Source: Halorientalis pallida
GTDB taxonomy: Archaea; Halobacteriota; Halobacteria; Halobacteriales; Haloarculaceae
Assembly (NCBI RefSeq): GCF_004118325.1
Contig: NZ_RDFA01000009.1
Location: 54,900 to 118,899 of the forward strand
Reading direction: 5' to 3'
DNA: 64,000 bases
The position numbers and the translations under genes are program-made. Every line of letters begins with the position of its first letter. Position 1 is the stretch's first letter. This document shows positions 17,610-26,590 of the stretch, one piece after another. The notes under the pieces are model-generated. The model was not told the origin of the DNA and made no database searches. It saw only the letters and a program-made list of their open reading frames with translations.

Positions 17610-19146
17610 CTACCGCTTTTCGTCCATCTCGGCCGACTCCGTCGACTCCCGCCCGAACACGGGTCCACACTGACTGGAAGGCGTCCTCGGCCTCGGAGAT
17701 CCGGTCCCACTCGGTGAGGCCGCGCTCCTCGTCACTCCCGGGGATCGTGTTGTCGAACACCAGCGCCGTGAGGCCGCCGACGGCCATGCCGGTCGTGCCG
17801 ATCACGTAGACCGTGTTGGCGACCGCTTCCGTGCCCAGAACCGGGCCGGCGAGGGGGATCCCGGCCAGCCCTGCCTGGAAGGTGGCCACGTCGCCGACGT
17901 TGGCCATGTACTCGGGGACGGCGAGCCCGACGAAAAGCGCCAGGCCGAGGACGAACACGTTCCGTGAGGAGTCCAGATCGACGTACTTGAGCTTCGAGAG
18001 ACCGACGGCGACGATCTGACCGAACATAGCGACGAACAGGCCACCGACGATGGGGTCGGGCACGGTCGCGACGAGCCGGCCGAAGTAGCCGACGAACCCG
18101 ACCACCAGCATCACGAGCGCGCCGATCCGGACGACCGTACGCGAGGCCACGCCCGTCAGGCCGATGGCCCCGATGTTCTCGGAGTAGGAGGTCGCGCCCT
18201 CGGTTCCCACGACCCCGGAGAAGACGTTGGTGAGTCCCTCCATGCCGATCCCGCGGTTGATGCGGCGCTCGCTGGGCATGCCGCGCCCGGTCAGGCGCCC
18301 GACGGCGTGGTAGTCGCGGAAGCTCTCGACGATGGAGGCGAGGACGCCGGCGAACATGCCGATGGCGAAGGCCAGCTCGAAACGTGGCAGCCCCCACTGG
18401 AGCGGATAGATCGGGAACAGCGGCTGGCCCTCGGTGACTGCGCCCGGATCGACGAAGCCGGCCGCACTCGGGGTGTAGACCCCGGCCACCGAGAGGACGG
18501 CCGCGACGACCCAGGCGATCACCACGCCCAGCAGGACGGGAAACAGACTGAACACGCGGTGACTGCGGTCGAGGTACTGCGAGAACAGGACGATCAGGCC
18601 CAGGGTGAGTCCGGGCAACCACCAGTTCGTGGTAGCGGCGGTGACCTGTGGGGTGCCAAACAGCGCCAGTCCGATGAGGGTGATCGTGGGGGCGACGACG
18701 ACCGGCGAGAGGGAGGCTCCGAGCGTTCCGACGATCCCGAGATAGCCGATGGCGGCGACGATGATCGCGCCCTGGAGGACCTGGAGTTTGGCCTGCCAGC
18801 CCGGGAGTCCGCCCGTGGCGGTCACGGTGGTCACGATGGCGATCGCCGGCGCGAGCATCGAGAGGGGCGCGCCCTGGACGATCGGATAACGGGTCCCCAG
18901 GGTGGTCTGGGCCAGCGTCGCCACGCCGGAGACGCCGAAGAAGCTGCCGACGAACCGCGCGGTGACGTCGGTCGGCATCCCCATCGCGCCCGCGAGGATC
19001 AGTGGGACCGCGACGTTCGCCCCGACCATCGTCAGGTAGTGCTGAAGTCCGAGCAGTATCGACGGCGCCAGCCCCGGCCAGTCGTCGACCCCGTACTCAA
19101 CGAACGACACCTCCGAACCGTCGTCGGCCTCGGCCTCAGCACCCAT
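17610..19146 (-). CDS. Uracil/xanthine permease (NCS2 family), frameshift near C-terminus
   Basis: A nucleobase:cation symporter with about 12-14 membrane segments. It has LQHYLTMVGANVAVPLILAG at the N-terminus, the family SYSENIGAIGLTGVASR motif and the FVAMFGQIVAVG segment. The reading frame from the ATG at 19146 does not stop where the family ends (after AEDAFQSVW, about 17670). It runs on for some 220 residues antisense to dim2, to 16996. Moving one base at that point gives a short acidic tail (PVFGRESTESAEMDEKR) and a stop at 17610, just past the dim2 stop. I therefore read a one-base frameshift and give the expected extent. Substrate specificity within uracil, xanthine and uric acid is uncertain. 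Confidence 0.75.
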
Positions 19147-19197
19147 CGGTCGGGGCTGTGGCTTAGCGGGCGAAGCCCCGTCGGTCTCCGCCGGCGC

Positions 19198-19701
19198 TCA
19201 CCCCTCTTCCTCTTCCTCTTCCTCGTCTTCCAGCGACACGTCCCCGATAGCCTCGGCGATGTCGTCGTCGGCGGCGGCCGCCTCCTCGGTCTCCTCGCCG
19301 TCGAGGTCCATCGCTTCCCGTTCGGGTTCGATGTCGCCGTCCAGACTCGCGGGCTCGCCGCCCGCGGTGTCGTCCGGCTCGCTCGTGTCGCTGGGCTCCA
19401 GCTCCGCACCGCCCGTGTCGGCACTCGTCGTCGCCGTCTCCGCCCCGCTGGTCTGCCCGAGGTCGGCGTCGGGGCTCGTCGGCTCGTCCAGGTCCAGCTG
19501 GCGTTCGAGCAGTTTCACGCGCTCTTCCAGCTCCGAGACGCGGCTCGCGACCGCCGGTGCCTGCGTCGTCGCCAGGTCCGACATCGGACGGTTGGCGACG
19601 ATCCACCGGAGGTACGCACCCCGGTCGTCGAACCCCTGGAGCTGTGCCTCCTCGTCCAACTCGGCGACAAGATCGTCGTCAAGACGTAGGCGAATCTCCA
19701 T
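19198..19701 (-). CDS. Ribbon-helix-helix-like N-terminus with acidic tail
   Basis: 167 residues. Residues 1-45 (MEIRLRLDDDLVAELDEEA, then GAYLRWIVANR) look like a ribbon-helix-helix DNA-binding motif. A short coiled coil (VASRVSELEERVKLLERQL) follows at about 50-72, and then about 95 acidic, disordered residues ending in a run of glutamates. A dimeric regulator is possible, but no target is evident. A TATA-like gatttacg lies about 30 nt upstream of the ATG at 19701. It is co-directional with the permease and 51 nt upstream of it. Confidence 0.7.
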   Translation of the reverse strand: MEIRLRLDDDLVAELDEEAQLQGFDDRGAYLRWIVANRPMSDLATTQAPAVASRVSELEERVKLLERQLDLDEPTSPDADLGQTSGAETATTSADTGGAELEPSDTSEPDDTAGGEPASLDGDIEPEREAMDLDGEETEEAAAADDDIAEAIGDVSLEDEEEEEEEG

Positions 19702-19861
19702 CGCCCGAACGTATGTGAACGGGTCACGTAAATCCCGGTGCCGAACCGGCCGCCGACCCCCTTCCGGCCGCCCTCGGGCTGTTTAAACCCTGTCTTGGTA
19801 TCCGGTGACACCCCGTTCGGACGCGTCGCCCGTTGGCGGTTTGGGCTGTGGGTAACACAAC

Positions 19862-19872
19862 ACTTATATAGA
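19862..19872 (+). promoter_or_regulatory. Heat-shock-type promoter of the thermosome gene
   Basis: The element acttatataga is a strong TATA box in a short A+T-rich stretch, centred about 32 nt before the thermosome ATG at 19899. It gives a leader of about 6 nt. The purine-poor flank cacaacac precedes it. Archaeal thermosome promoters are commonly heat-inducible. Induction here is inferred, not seen. Confidence 0.6.
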
Positions 19873-19898
19873 ATGGCAATACAACCTTTTGCTTGACT

Positions 19899-21590
19899 AT
19901 GGCTCAGCAGATGGGTAACCAGCCCCTCATCGTACTCTCGGAGGAGAGTCAGCGGACATCCGGAAAAGACGCACAGTCGATGAACATCACGGCCGGCAAG
20001 GCCGTCGCCGAGTCCGTTCGGACCACGCTCGGTCCGAAGGGGATGGACAAGATGCTCGTGGGCGACACGGGTAGCGTCGTCGTCACGAACGACGGCGTCA
20101 CCATCCTCGACGAGATGGACATCGAGCACCCCGCGGCCAACATGATCGTCGAGGTCGCCCAGACCCAGGAAGACGAGGTCGGCGACGGCACCACGACCGC
20201 CGTCGTCATCTCCGGTGAACTCCTCGCGAAGGCCGAGGACCTGCTGGATCAGGACATCCACGCCACAATCCTGGCCCAGGGGTACCGCCAGGCCGCCGAG
20301 AAGGCCAAGGAGATCCTCGAAGACATGGCCATCGAGGTCGACGAGGACGACACCGACATCCTCGAGCAGATCGCCGCCACCGCCATGACCGGCAAGGGCG
20401 CCGAGAACGCCAAGGACACGCTGGCCTCGCTCGTCGTCGACTCGGTCCGCGCCGTCGCCGACGACGAGGGTATCGACACGGACAACATCAAAGTCGAGAA
20501 GGTCGTCGGCGGCTCCATCGACGAGTCCGAACTCGTCGAGGGCGTCATCGTCGACAAGGAACGCGTCCACGACAACATGCCCTACGCCGTCGAGGACGCC
20601 GACGTGGCCCTGCTCGACACGGCCATCGAGGTCCCCGAGACCGAACTCGACACCGAGGTCAACGTCACCGACCCCGACCAGCTCCAGCAGTTCCTCGACC
20701 AAGAGGAGAAACAGCTCAAGGAGATGGTCGACAACCTCGCCGAGGCCGGTGCCGACGTCGTCTTCTGTCAGAAGGGCATCGACGACATGGCCCAGCACTA
20801 CCTCGCCCAGGAGGGCATCCTCGCGGTCCGTCGGGCCAAGAAGTCCGACATCAAGGCGCTCGCCCGCTCGACGGGCGCTCGCGTCGTCTCCAACATCGAC
20901 GACGTCACCGAGGAGGACCTCGGCTTCGCCGGCTCCGTCGCGGAGAAGGACATCGGCGGCGACCAGCGCATCTTCGTCGAGGACGTCGAGGACGCCAAGG
21001 CCGTCACGATGATCCTGCGCGGCGGCACCGACCACGTCGTCGACGAGGTCGAACGCGCCATCGAGGACTCGCTGGGCGTCGTCTCCGTCACGCTCGAAGA
21101 CGGGCAGGTCCTCCCCGGCGGCGGTGCCCCGGAGACCCAGCTCGCGCTCGGTCTGCGTGACTACGCCGACTCCGTGGGTGGCCGCGAACAGCTCGCCGTC
21201 GAAGCGTTCGCCGACGCCATCGACGTCGTTCCGCGCACGCTCGCCGAGAACGCCGGGCTCGACCCCATCGACTCGCTGGTCGACCTGCGCAGCAAGCACG
21301 ACGGCGGCGCGACCACGTCCGGGCTGGACGCCTACACCGGCGAAGTCGTCGACATGGAGGAGGACGGCGTCGTCGAACCCCTCCGTGTCAAGACCCAGGC
21401 CGTCGAGTCTGCCACCGAGGCAGCCGTGATGATCCTGCGCATCGACGACGTCATCGCGGCCGGCGACCTCAAGGGCGGCGGCTCCGACGACGACGACGAA
21501 GGACCACCCGCAGGCGGCCCCGGCGGCGCGCCCGGCGGTATGGGCGGCGGCATGGGCGGCATGGGCGGTGGCATGGGCGGCATGATGTAA
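19899..21590 (+). CDS. ths: Thermosome (group II chaperonin) subunit
   Basis: A 563-residue group II chaperonin subunit that forms the ATP-driven double-ring folding machine. Visible are [13 protein letters not shown], the ATP-site [15 protein letters not shown] near 90, and the C-terminal [16 protein letters not shown] followed by an acidic stretch and a [10 protein letters not shown] tail. The tail projects into the ring. The ATG at 19899 is used; the ATG two codons upstream would shorten the leader to nothing. Which paralogue (alpha, beta or gamma) is unclear. A T5 tract just after the stop (21597-21601) is a probable terminator. Confidence 0.97.
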   Translation: MAQQMGNQPLIVLSEESQRTSGKDAQSMNITAGKAVAESVRTTLGPKGMDKMLVGDTGSVVVTNDGVTILDEMDIEHPAANMIVEVAQTQEDEVGDGTTTAVVISGELLAKAEDLLDQDIHATILAQGYRQAAEKAKEILEDMAIEVDEDDTDILEQIAATAMTGKGAENAKDTLASLVVDSVRAVADDEGIDTDNIKVEKVVGGSIDESELVEGVIVDKERVHDNMPYAVEDADVALLDTAIEVPETELDTEVNVTDPDQLQQFLDQEEKQLKEMVDNLAEAGADVVFCQKGIDDMAQHYLAQEGILAVRRAKKSDIKALARSTGARVVSNIDDVTEEDLGFAGSVAEKDIGGDQRIFVEDVEDAKAVTMILRGGTDHVVDEVERAIEDSLGVVSVTLEDGQVLPGGGAPETQLALGLRDYADSVGGREQLAVEAFADAIDVVPRTLAENAGLDPIDSLVDLRSKHDGGATTSGLDAYTGEVVDMEEDGVVEPLRVKTQAVESATEAAVMILRIDDVIAAGDLKGGGSDDDDEGPPAGGPGGAPGGMGGGMGGMGGGMGGMM

Positions 21591-21593
21591 GCC

Positions 21594-21730
21594 CACTTTT
21601 TGCACTTCCCTCGCGCGCCTTCGGCGCGCTCGGTCAGGCAAAAACGTGGGAAAAATCGGCGCGCCCTCCCGTTCGTCGGGCGCGCCGGTTCCGCGCGCTC
21701 GCGGCCTCCGGCCGCTCGCGTGCGGTACTA
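21594..21730 (+). terminator. T-tract plus three GC-rich hairpins downstream of the thermosome gene
   Basis: Immediately after the stop comes cactttttgc, an archaeal-type oligo-T terminator. It is followed by three short inverted repeats: CGCGCGCC ttcg GGCGCGCT near 21612, GGCGCGCC with GGCGCGCC near 21658-21688, and a CGCGAGCGGCC-type arm near 21695-21720. They may strengthen termination or protect the abundant mRNA 3' end. The region up to 21810 holds no credible gene. Confidence 0.45.
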
Positions 21731-21810
21731 CAACTCACCCACACCGCACCCGCATCGCTCCGTCGAACGCGACGACGCTTTCTTTCGTGACCGCTCGTCA
21801 GCGACGGCCC

Positions 21811-22521
21811 TCAGTCGCTCCCGAACCAGACCGCGCCGTAGTTCAGGCGCTCGACGACCTCCTCGCCGGTCCCGACTCGCTCGTAGCGCAGTTCGTAGGA
21901 CATGACGACGCCGCTGGGCTCGACCTCGAGCAGGATCGAGACGTTCCGCACATGCTCCCCGAACAGCGTCGCCGTCGTCGCGTTGGCCCGGTAGTAGTAC
22001 GTCGTCGTCCGCAGGGGCACCCCACTCGGATCGTCGGCCCGGACCAGCTCGACCGCCGAGAGGACCGGTCGCAGTCGGTCCCGGAACGAGGGCGAGAGCG
22101 ACCGATTCTGACCAGACCGCGTCTCGGTCTCGGTCTCCGTCCCGGCGGTGGTGTCGCTCGTGTTCGTCACGGTCCAGGTCGTCGTGTCGTTCGCACCGCG
22201 GTCGACGCGCCCGTCGACCACACGTCGCTGGACCGTCCCGTTCTCGGCAGTGACCGTCCGCTCGTAGGTGAACAGGACGGAGGCGTTCCGGAGGGTCGCG
22301 ACGTGGGCGGTCACCAGTGCATCCGGGTCGACGACGCGCTCGCGGGTCACACCGGCGGCGATCTGCGGGCGGGCTGTCGGGATCGGCGTCGCCTCCGGCG
22401 TCGGGACCGTGACCTCGGGCACGGAGACGGGGCCGGGTGTCTCGGGGTCGTCGGCGGCGAACCCGGCACAGCCGGTCGCGAGGAGGGCACAGCACAGAAG
22501 GACCGGCGCGAGGCGGGACAT
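21811..22521 (-). CDS. Secreted lipoprotein (haloarchaeal DUF7537-like)
   Basis: 236 residues starting MSRLAPVLLCCALLATGCAG. The lipobox LLATGC predicts a lipid-anchored surface protein. A Pro/Thr linker follows, then a beta-rich domain with repeated Tyr/Thr strands (TTTYYYRANATTATLFGEHV and VMSYELRYERVG). This resembles the DUF7537 family of haloarchaeal lipoproteins, whose role is unknown. The ATG at 22521 is chosen because it places the hydrophobic segment at residue 4. The gene is divergent from alanine dehydrogenase. Confidence 0.75.
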   Translation of the reverse strand: MSRLAPVLLCCALLATGCAGFAADDPETPGPVSVPEVTVPTPEATPIPTARPQIAAGVTRERVVDPDALVTAHVATLRNASVLFTYERTVTAENGTVQRRVVDGRVDRGANDTTTWTVTNTSDTTAGTETETETRSGQNRSLSPSFRDRLRPVLSAVELVRADDPSGVPLRTTTYYYRANATTATLFGEHVRNVSILLEVEPSGVVMSYELRYERVGTGEEVVERLNYGAVWFGSD

Positions 22522-22614
22522 AGCCACTCGTGGGGCCGTTTCGGCATAAACCTCCGGCCGGGCTCGGCCGTGCGCGGGGTTGGAACTAAGTCACCCGGCC
22601 GACCAGATTCCGGT

Positions 22615-23607
22615 ATGGAGACGCTGTTGTTGAACCCGGCCGCCGTCGAGGAGAGTGCCCAGGTGCCGGCGGTCGTCGACGCCGTCGAGGCCGCCTTCGC
22701 CGCCTACGCCCGTGGCGACGCCCAGATGCCCGCCAAGTCCTACATCGATCTCCCGCAGTACGACGGGGACTTCCGGTCGATGCCCGCCTATCTCGCGGCA
22801 GACGACTGGGACGGTGCAGGCATCAAGTGGGTCAACTCCCACCCGAACAACCCCGAGGACCACGGCCTACCGACCGTGATGGGGACGATGATCTACTCCG
22901 ACCCCGAGACTGCGGTGCCACTGGCGATCATCGACGGGACCACGCTCACCCGCAAACGGACCGGCGCGGCCGCCGCCGTCGCCACCGATCACCTCGCCGT
23001 TCCCGACGCCACCTCACTGGGACTGGTCGGGGCCGGCGTCCAGGCCCACGCCCAGCTCGACGCCATCGCCACCGTCCGGGACATCGAGACCGTGGTCGTG
23101 GCCGACAAAGACCCCGACGCAGTCGCGGACTTTCGGGGCGACGCCGGCGACGCGTTCGACGTGCGGGAAGGCTCCATCGCCGACGCCGTCGGCTGTGACG
23201 TGGTGTCGACGACGACGCCGGTCCGCGAGCCGATCGTCCCCCGTGAGGCCGTCGGTGACCACACCCACATCAACGCGATGGGGGCCGACGCCGAGGGGAA
23301 ACACGAACTCGAAGACGAGGTTTTGCTGGACGCGAAACTCGTCATCGACGACCACGCTCAGTGTACGCACTCCGGGGAGATCAACGTCCCCTACGCCGCC
23401 GGGACGCTCGACGACGACGACGTTCACGCCGAGCTGGGCGCGGTCGTGATCGGCGAGGCGAGTGGCCGGACCGACGACGACGGCATCACCGTCTTCGACT
23501 CCACGGGCCTGGCCATCCAGGACGTGGCCAGCGCCCACGTCGTCTACGAGTACGCCCGCGACCACGACGTGGGCGAGTCCATGGAACTCGTCGGGACCGA
23601 CGACTAG
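22615..23607 (+). CDS. ala: Alanine dehydrogenase (ornithine cyclodeaminase/mu-crystallin family)
   Basis: 330 residues. This is the archaeal-type alanine dehydrogenase, unrelated to the bacterial Ald family. It interconverts alanine and pyruvate with NAD. The N-terminal segment MPAKSYIDLP and GAGIKWVNSHPNNP and the nucleotide-binding SLGLVGAGVQAHAQLDAI are typical, as is TGLAIQDVASA near the C-terminus. Ornithine cyclodeaminase activity is the alternative for this fold. The ATG at 22615 is preferred to the long open frame upstream, which runs antisense through the lipoprotein gene. Its stop overlaps the convergent small gene by 4 nt. Confidence 0.88.
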   Translation: METLLLNPAAVEESAQVPAVVDAVEAAFAAYARGDAQMPAKSYIDLPQYDGDFRSMPAYLAADDWDGAGIKWVNSHPNNPEDHGLPTVMGTMIYSDPETAVPLAIIDGTTLTRKRTGAAAAVATDHLAVPDATSLGLVGAGVQAHAQLDAIATVRDIETVVVADKDPDAVADFRGDAGDAFDVREGSIADAVGCDVVSTTTPVREPIVPREAVGDHTHINAMGADAEGKHELEDEVLLDAKLVIDDHAQCTHSGEINVPYAAGTLDDDDVHAELGAVVIGEASGRTDDDGITVFDSTGLAIQDVASAHVVYEYARDHDVGESMELVGTDD

Positions 23608-23813
23608 CGCATCTGCCGGGCGACGAACCCGACCACTTTGGCCGCGAGCCAGAGCAGGAGCACGAACGGCAACAGCGGGAGGACGACGACGGCCATCACG
23701 AGGAAGATGCCCCAGCCGATCACGTCCATCTCCAGGTCCGGTCGCCCGCCGTACGGCGGCGTCACGGTGCGAAGCGGCTCGGGCAGCGGCGAATCGGCCT
23801 CTCGCTCGCTCAT
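23604..23813 (-). CDS. Small membrane protein (DUF7535-like)
   Basis: 69 residues. A polar N-terminus (MSEREADSPLPEPLRTVTPP) precedes a single long hydrophobic region (VIGWGIFLVMAVVVLPLLPF onwards) that can span the membrane once or twice, ending ARQMR. It resembles small haloarchaeal proteins grouped as DUF7535. No function is known. It overlaps the alanine dehydrogenase stop by 4 nt, tail to tail. Confidence 0.68.
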   Translation of the reverse strand: MSEREADSPLPEPLRTVTPPYGGRPDLEMDVIGWGIFLVMAVVVLPLLPFVLLLWLAAKVVGFVARQMR

Positions 23814-23985
23814 GCCCGTCCGCTCCACGAACCGCGTGATAAAACGCCGTGATCGTCCTCCGACGGCGGCCGCCGTCGCCGCGGTAAGTTCCGCCTACGT
23901 CGGGGTCGCTGGCGGTCGGGAGTATCGGCTCTCCCCTCGCAGGGGCGACGGTACTGTTTTCAATCTTGTGGCCATACTTGGCGAT

Positions 23986-24147
23986 ATGCCATACATGTCG
24001 GGTGACGACTTCACCGTTCACGCCGACGACTGCGCGAAACAGGAGTCGGGGTGGATGCCGCTGTCGGACCTGCCCGACGAGGTGAACTCGCTGGACGACC
24101 TCGACTGTGACTGCTGGGACGAGTACGACTCGCTGGCAGAGGTGTAG
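23986..24147 (+). CDS. Small acidic hypothetical protein with C-terminal CxC
   Basis: 53 residues starting MPYMSGDDFTVHADDCAKQE and ending with a DCDCWDEYDS segment. Three cysteines and a histidine could bind a metal. The ATG at 23986 lies about 28 nt after a T-rich element (gttttcaat), so leaderless expression is plausible; the ATG at 23995 is the alternative. I do not recognise the family. Coding is supported by the acidic composition and position, not by known homology. Confidence 0.5.
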   Translation: MPYMSGDDFTVHADDCAKQESGWMPLSDLPDEVNSLDDLDCDCWDEYDSLAEV

Positions 24148-24202
24148 CGGCCGCTCGGTCCGTCCTGGTTCCGGCTCCGTCGTGTCGCCGGCGTGGACTC
24201 GC

Positions 24203-24637
24203 TCAGGGGCCGCCGACGTCGAACGCCCGCCCGCTCCAGTCTTCGATCCGTAGCTCGAATGGCGTCACCGCCGACGCGTCGCTCCACGTGACGGGGTTGG
24301 GGACGGACTGTGCGCTCCGGGCGAGCGTGGCGAGCGCCGATTCGGCCGCCTGGTAGGTCGTCTCGACCAGCCGGCCGCTGACGACGACGCTGCGCCACCG
24401 CCGTCCCGGTTCGGTCTCCTCGTAGACGGTGAAGCCGACGGTGTCGTCGCGGTCCAGACAGCGCCGCTTGCGCGTGTCCTCCTCCCCTTCGAGCTGGAGG
24501 ACGAACAGGTCCGCGTCGGGATCGTACCCGAACGACACCGGGAGTGGGTACGGGTGGTCGCCGCCGTCCAGGGCGAGGACGCCGACACGGTTCCCGGTGA
24601 GGACCTCGACGATCTCCGCGTCGCTGAGCTGTCGCAT
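24203..24637 (-). CDS. Pyridoxamine 5'-phosphate oxidase-family flavin-binding protein
   Basis: 144 residues with the split-barrel FMN-binding fold: MRQLSDAEIVEVLTGNRVGV, then HPYPLPVSFGYD and CLDRDDTVGFTVYE, and a VVVSGRLVET strand. Haloarchaea have many such single-domain proteins, usually annotated as flavin or heme-binding reductases with unknown substrate. The ATG at 24637 is the first giving the normal N-terminus. It is divergent from the hemerythrin fusion gene about 100 nt away. Confidence 0.82.
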   Translation of the reverse strand: MRQLSDAEIVEVLTGNRVGVLALDGGDHPYPLPVSFGYDPDADLFVLQLEGEEDTRKRRCLDRDDTVGFTVYEETEPGRRWRSVVVSGRLVETTYQAAESALATLARSAQSVPNPVTWSDASAVTPFELRIEDWSGRAFDVGGP

Positions 24638-24738
24638 GCTGCCGGCACCACACACGCCGACGTAATGACTGTCGGGCGCATTTTCACAGGACGGGAACCC
24701 GTGGGCTCATTTTTCACACACTGCGGGCTATCTCGGGT

Positions 24739-26589
24739 ATGACCTCTCGTTCGAGCGAGGCCTTCGCCGAGTGGGACGACGATCGGTACAGCACCGGTAT
24801 CGAGCGGTTCGACGAACAGCACAAGCGGTTGTTCGGGCTGTTGAACGACCTGCACACCGCGATGGACGAGGGGCACTCGGAGGAACGTGTGGGGGACATT
24901 CTGCGGGAACTGGAGCGGTACACCGAGTACCACTTCGGCGACGAGGAGGAGTTCATGCAGGACTGCGGGTACGCCATGGACTGTGCGGACTGCTTTTTCG
25001 ACCACCGGGAGATGCACGAGCAGTTCGAGGAGAAGGTGCGCGAACTCCGCGAGCGACACGAGAACGGCGAGTACGTCACGATGGACGTGCTGGTGTTCGC
25101 CCGGGACTGGCTGGACTCACACATCGCCGCGGCCGACGAGGACCAGCGATACGGCGACTACTACGACGCCGAGGTCGACGACGACTACGAGTACAGCCCG
25201 GGGACGCTGAAACGCGACCGCACGACCGACGACGCCGAGACCACCGCCGACGAACCCGCTGGCGAGGCCGAGGAGACCGACGCCGTCGAGGACCAGTCGG
25301 TCACACTCGGGAGCGAGGTCGAAGACGGGGGGCCGCTCGCGGTCCCCGACGAGTCGGTCGCGGCCTGGTTCGCGGACCTCGCGGCGACCCACGGCGACCG
25401 GACGGCAGCGCTCGTTCCCGAGAGTGACGGCTACGCCGAGCGCACCTTCGACGACCTCTACGAGCGGGCGCGGGCCGTCGCCGGCGGCCTCCTCACGACC
25501 GACCTCACGCCGGGCGACCGGGTCGCCGTTCCGCTCCCGTCGGGCTACGAGTGGTCGGTCGTCGACCTGGCCTGTCAGCTGGCCGGGCTGGTGTCGGTGC
25601 CGCTGTACCCCTCCGCCGCCGACGACCGAACGTGTGAGCGTGCCGAGCGGGCCGACGTGGACGGGTTGGTCGCGGACGTGGACACGCCCGTCGCGGTCCA
25701 GGAAGTAGCAGAGACGGTCGTCCACGTCGACGACCTCCCGACCGCCGATCCGCGGACGCTCCCCGGGCTCGACGCCGATCCCGACGACCCGGCGACGATC
25801 GTCTTCGACGTCGGCACGCCGACCGACCGGGGCTGTGTACTGACCGGACGGAACCTGCGGGCGGCCGTCGCCGCGCTGGACGCCGAGGTACCCCTGGACC
25901 CCGGCGCGACCGGCACCTGTTTCCTGCCGCTGGCACACGTCTACCAGCGCGTCCTCGCGTACCACCTCTGGTCGTCCGGCGGCGCGGTCGCGTACGCCGC
26001 CTTCGAGGAGGCCACGACCCGCCTCGGCGAGATCGACCCCGACGTCCTCGTCGGCGTACCCAAACTCTACCAGCAACTCTACGGCACCCTGCAGGACCGG
26101 ATCGGCGACCTCGGCTGGATGAAACGGAAACTCGCCGGGCGTGCGGCCGCGTACGGCCGAGGCATCCTCGCCGGCGAGGGGACGCCCCTGAAGTACCGCG
26201 CCGCGAAGCGACTCGTCTTCCGCCCGCTCCGCGAGGAGTTCGGTCTGGACGACCTGACGTACGCCCTCTCGGGACTGGAACGACTCGACGACCACCTGAT
26301 ACAGTTCTTCCGCGGGATCGGCGTGCCGCTGACGGAACTGTACGGCCCGGCCGAGACGGCCGGCGTGGCGACGCTGAACCGCGCCGCGTCGTTCCAGCCC
26401 GGGACCGTCGGGACGCCGGTGGCGGGAACCGAACTGGCGCTGTCCGAGGACGGCACCGTCTTGGTGGGTGGCCCGACCGTGATGGACGGGTGTCTCGACG
26501 AGCGGAACGCGGCCCACCCCCTCCGGGACGGCTGGTACTACACGGGGACCGACGGACGCCTGGTGGGCAGCCGGCTCTCGTTGGAGTGA
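24739..26589 (+). CDS. Hemerythrin domain fused to an AMP-binding (acyl-CoA synthetase-like) domain
   Basis: 616 residues. Residues about 10-135 are a bacteriohemerythrin with all di-iron ligand motifs: DEQHKRLF, YHFGDEEEFM, FDHREMHEQF and WLDSHIAAAD. After an acidic linker (about 140-205), residues about 210-610 resemble long-chain acyl-CoA synthetases: PLPSGYEWSVVDLACQLAGL, LPLAHVYQRVLAYH, LTELYGPAETAGV and a final GWYYTGTDGRL. The ATP-binding P-loop, normally Ser/Thr/Gly-rich, is degenerate (IVFDVGTPTDRGCVLTG). The C-terminal lid domain with the catalytic lysine is missing. The second half may therefore bind acyl or adenylate ligands rather than catalyse, perhaps linked to oxygen sensing by the hemerythrin. 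Its stop nearly touches that of leuS. Confidence 0.85.
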   Translation: MTSRSSEAFAEWDDDRYSTGIERFDEQHKRLFGLLNDLHTAMDEGHSEERVGDILRELERYTEYHFGDEEEFMQDCGYAMDCADCFFDHREMHEQFEEKVRELRERHENGEYVTMDVLVFARDWLDSHIAAADEDQRYGDYYDAEVDDDYEYSPGTLKRDRTTDDAETTADEPAGEAEETDAVEDQSVTLGSEVEDGGPLAVPDESVAAWFADLAATHGDRTAALVPESDGYAERTFDDLYERARAVAGGLLTTDLTPGDRVAVPLPSGYEWSVVDLACQLAGLVSVPLYPSAADDRTCERAERADVDGLVADVDTPVAVQEVAETVVHVDDLPTADPRTLPGLDADPDDPATIVFDVGTPTDRGCVLTGRNLRAAVAALDAEVPLDPGATGTCFLPLAHVYQRVLAYHLWSSGGAVAYAAFEEATTRLGEIDPDVLVGVPKLYQQLYGTLQDRIGDLGWMKRKLAGRAAAYGRGILAGEGTPLKYRAAKRLVFRPLREEFGLDDLTYALSGLERLDDHLIQFFRGIGVPLTELYGPAETAGVATLNRAASFQPGTVGTPVAGTELALSEDGTVLVGGPTVMDGCLDERNAAHPLRDGWYYTGTDGRLVGSRLSLE

Positions 26590-26590
26590 G

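Noticed and set aside
19515..21641. Minus-strand ORF of 708 codons opposite the thermosome gene
   Set aside because: It is antisense to an unambiguous chaperonin, with DDV/VLGV low-complexity composition typical of shadow frames.
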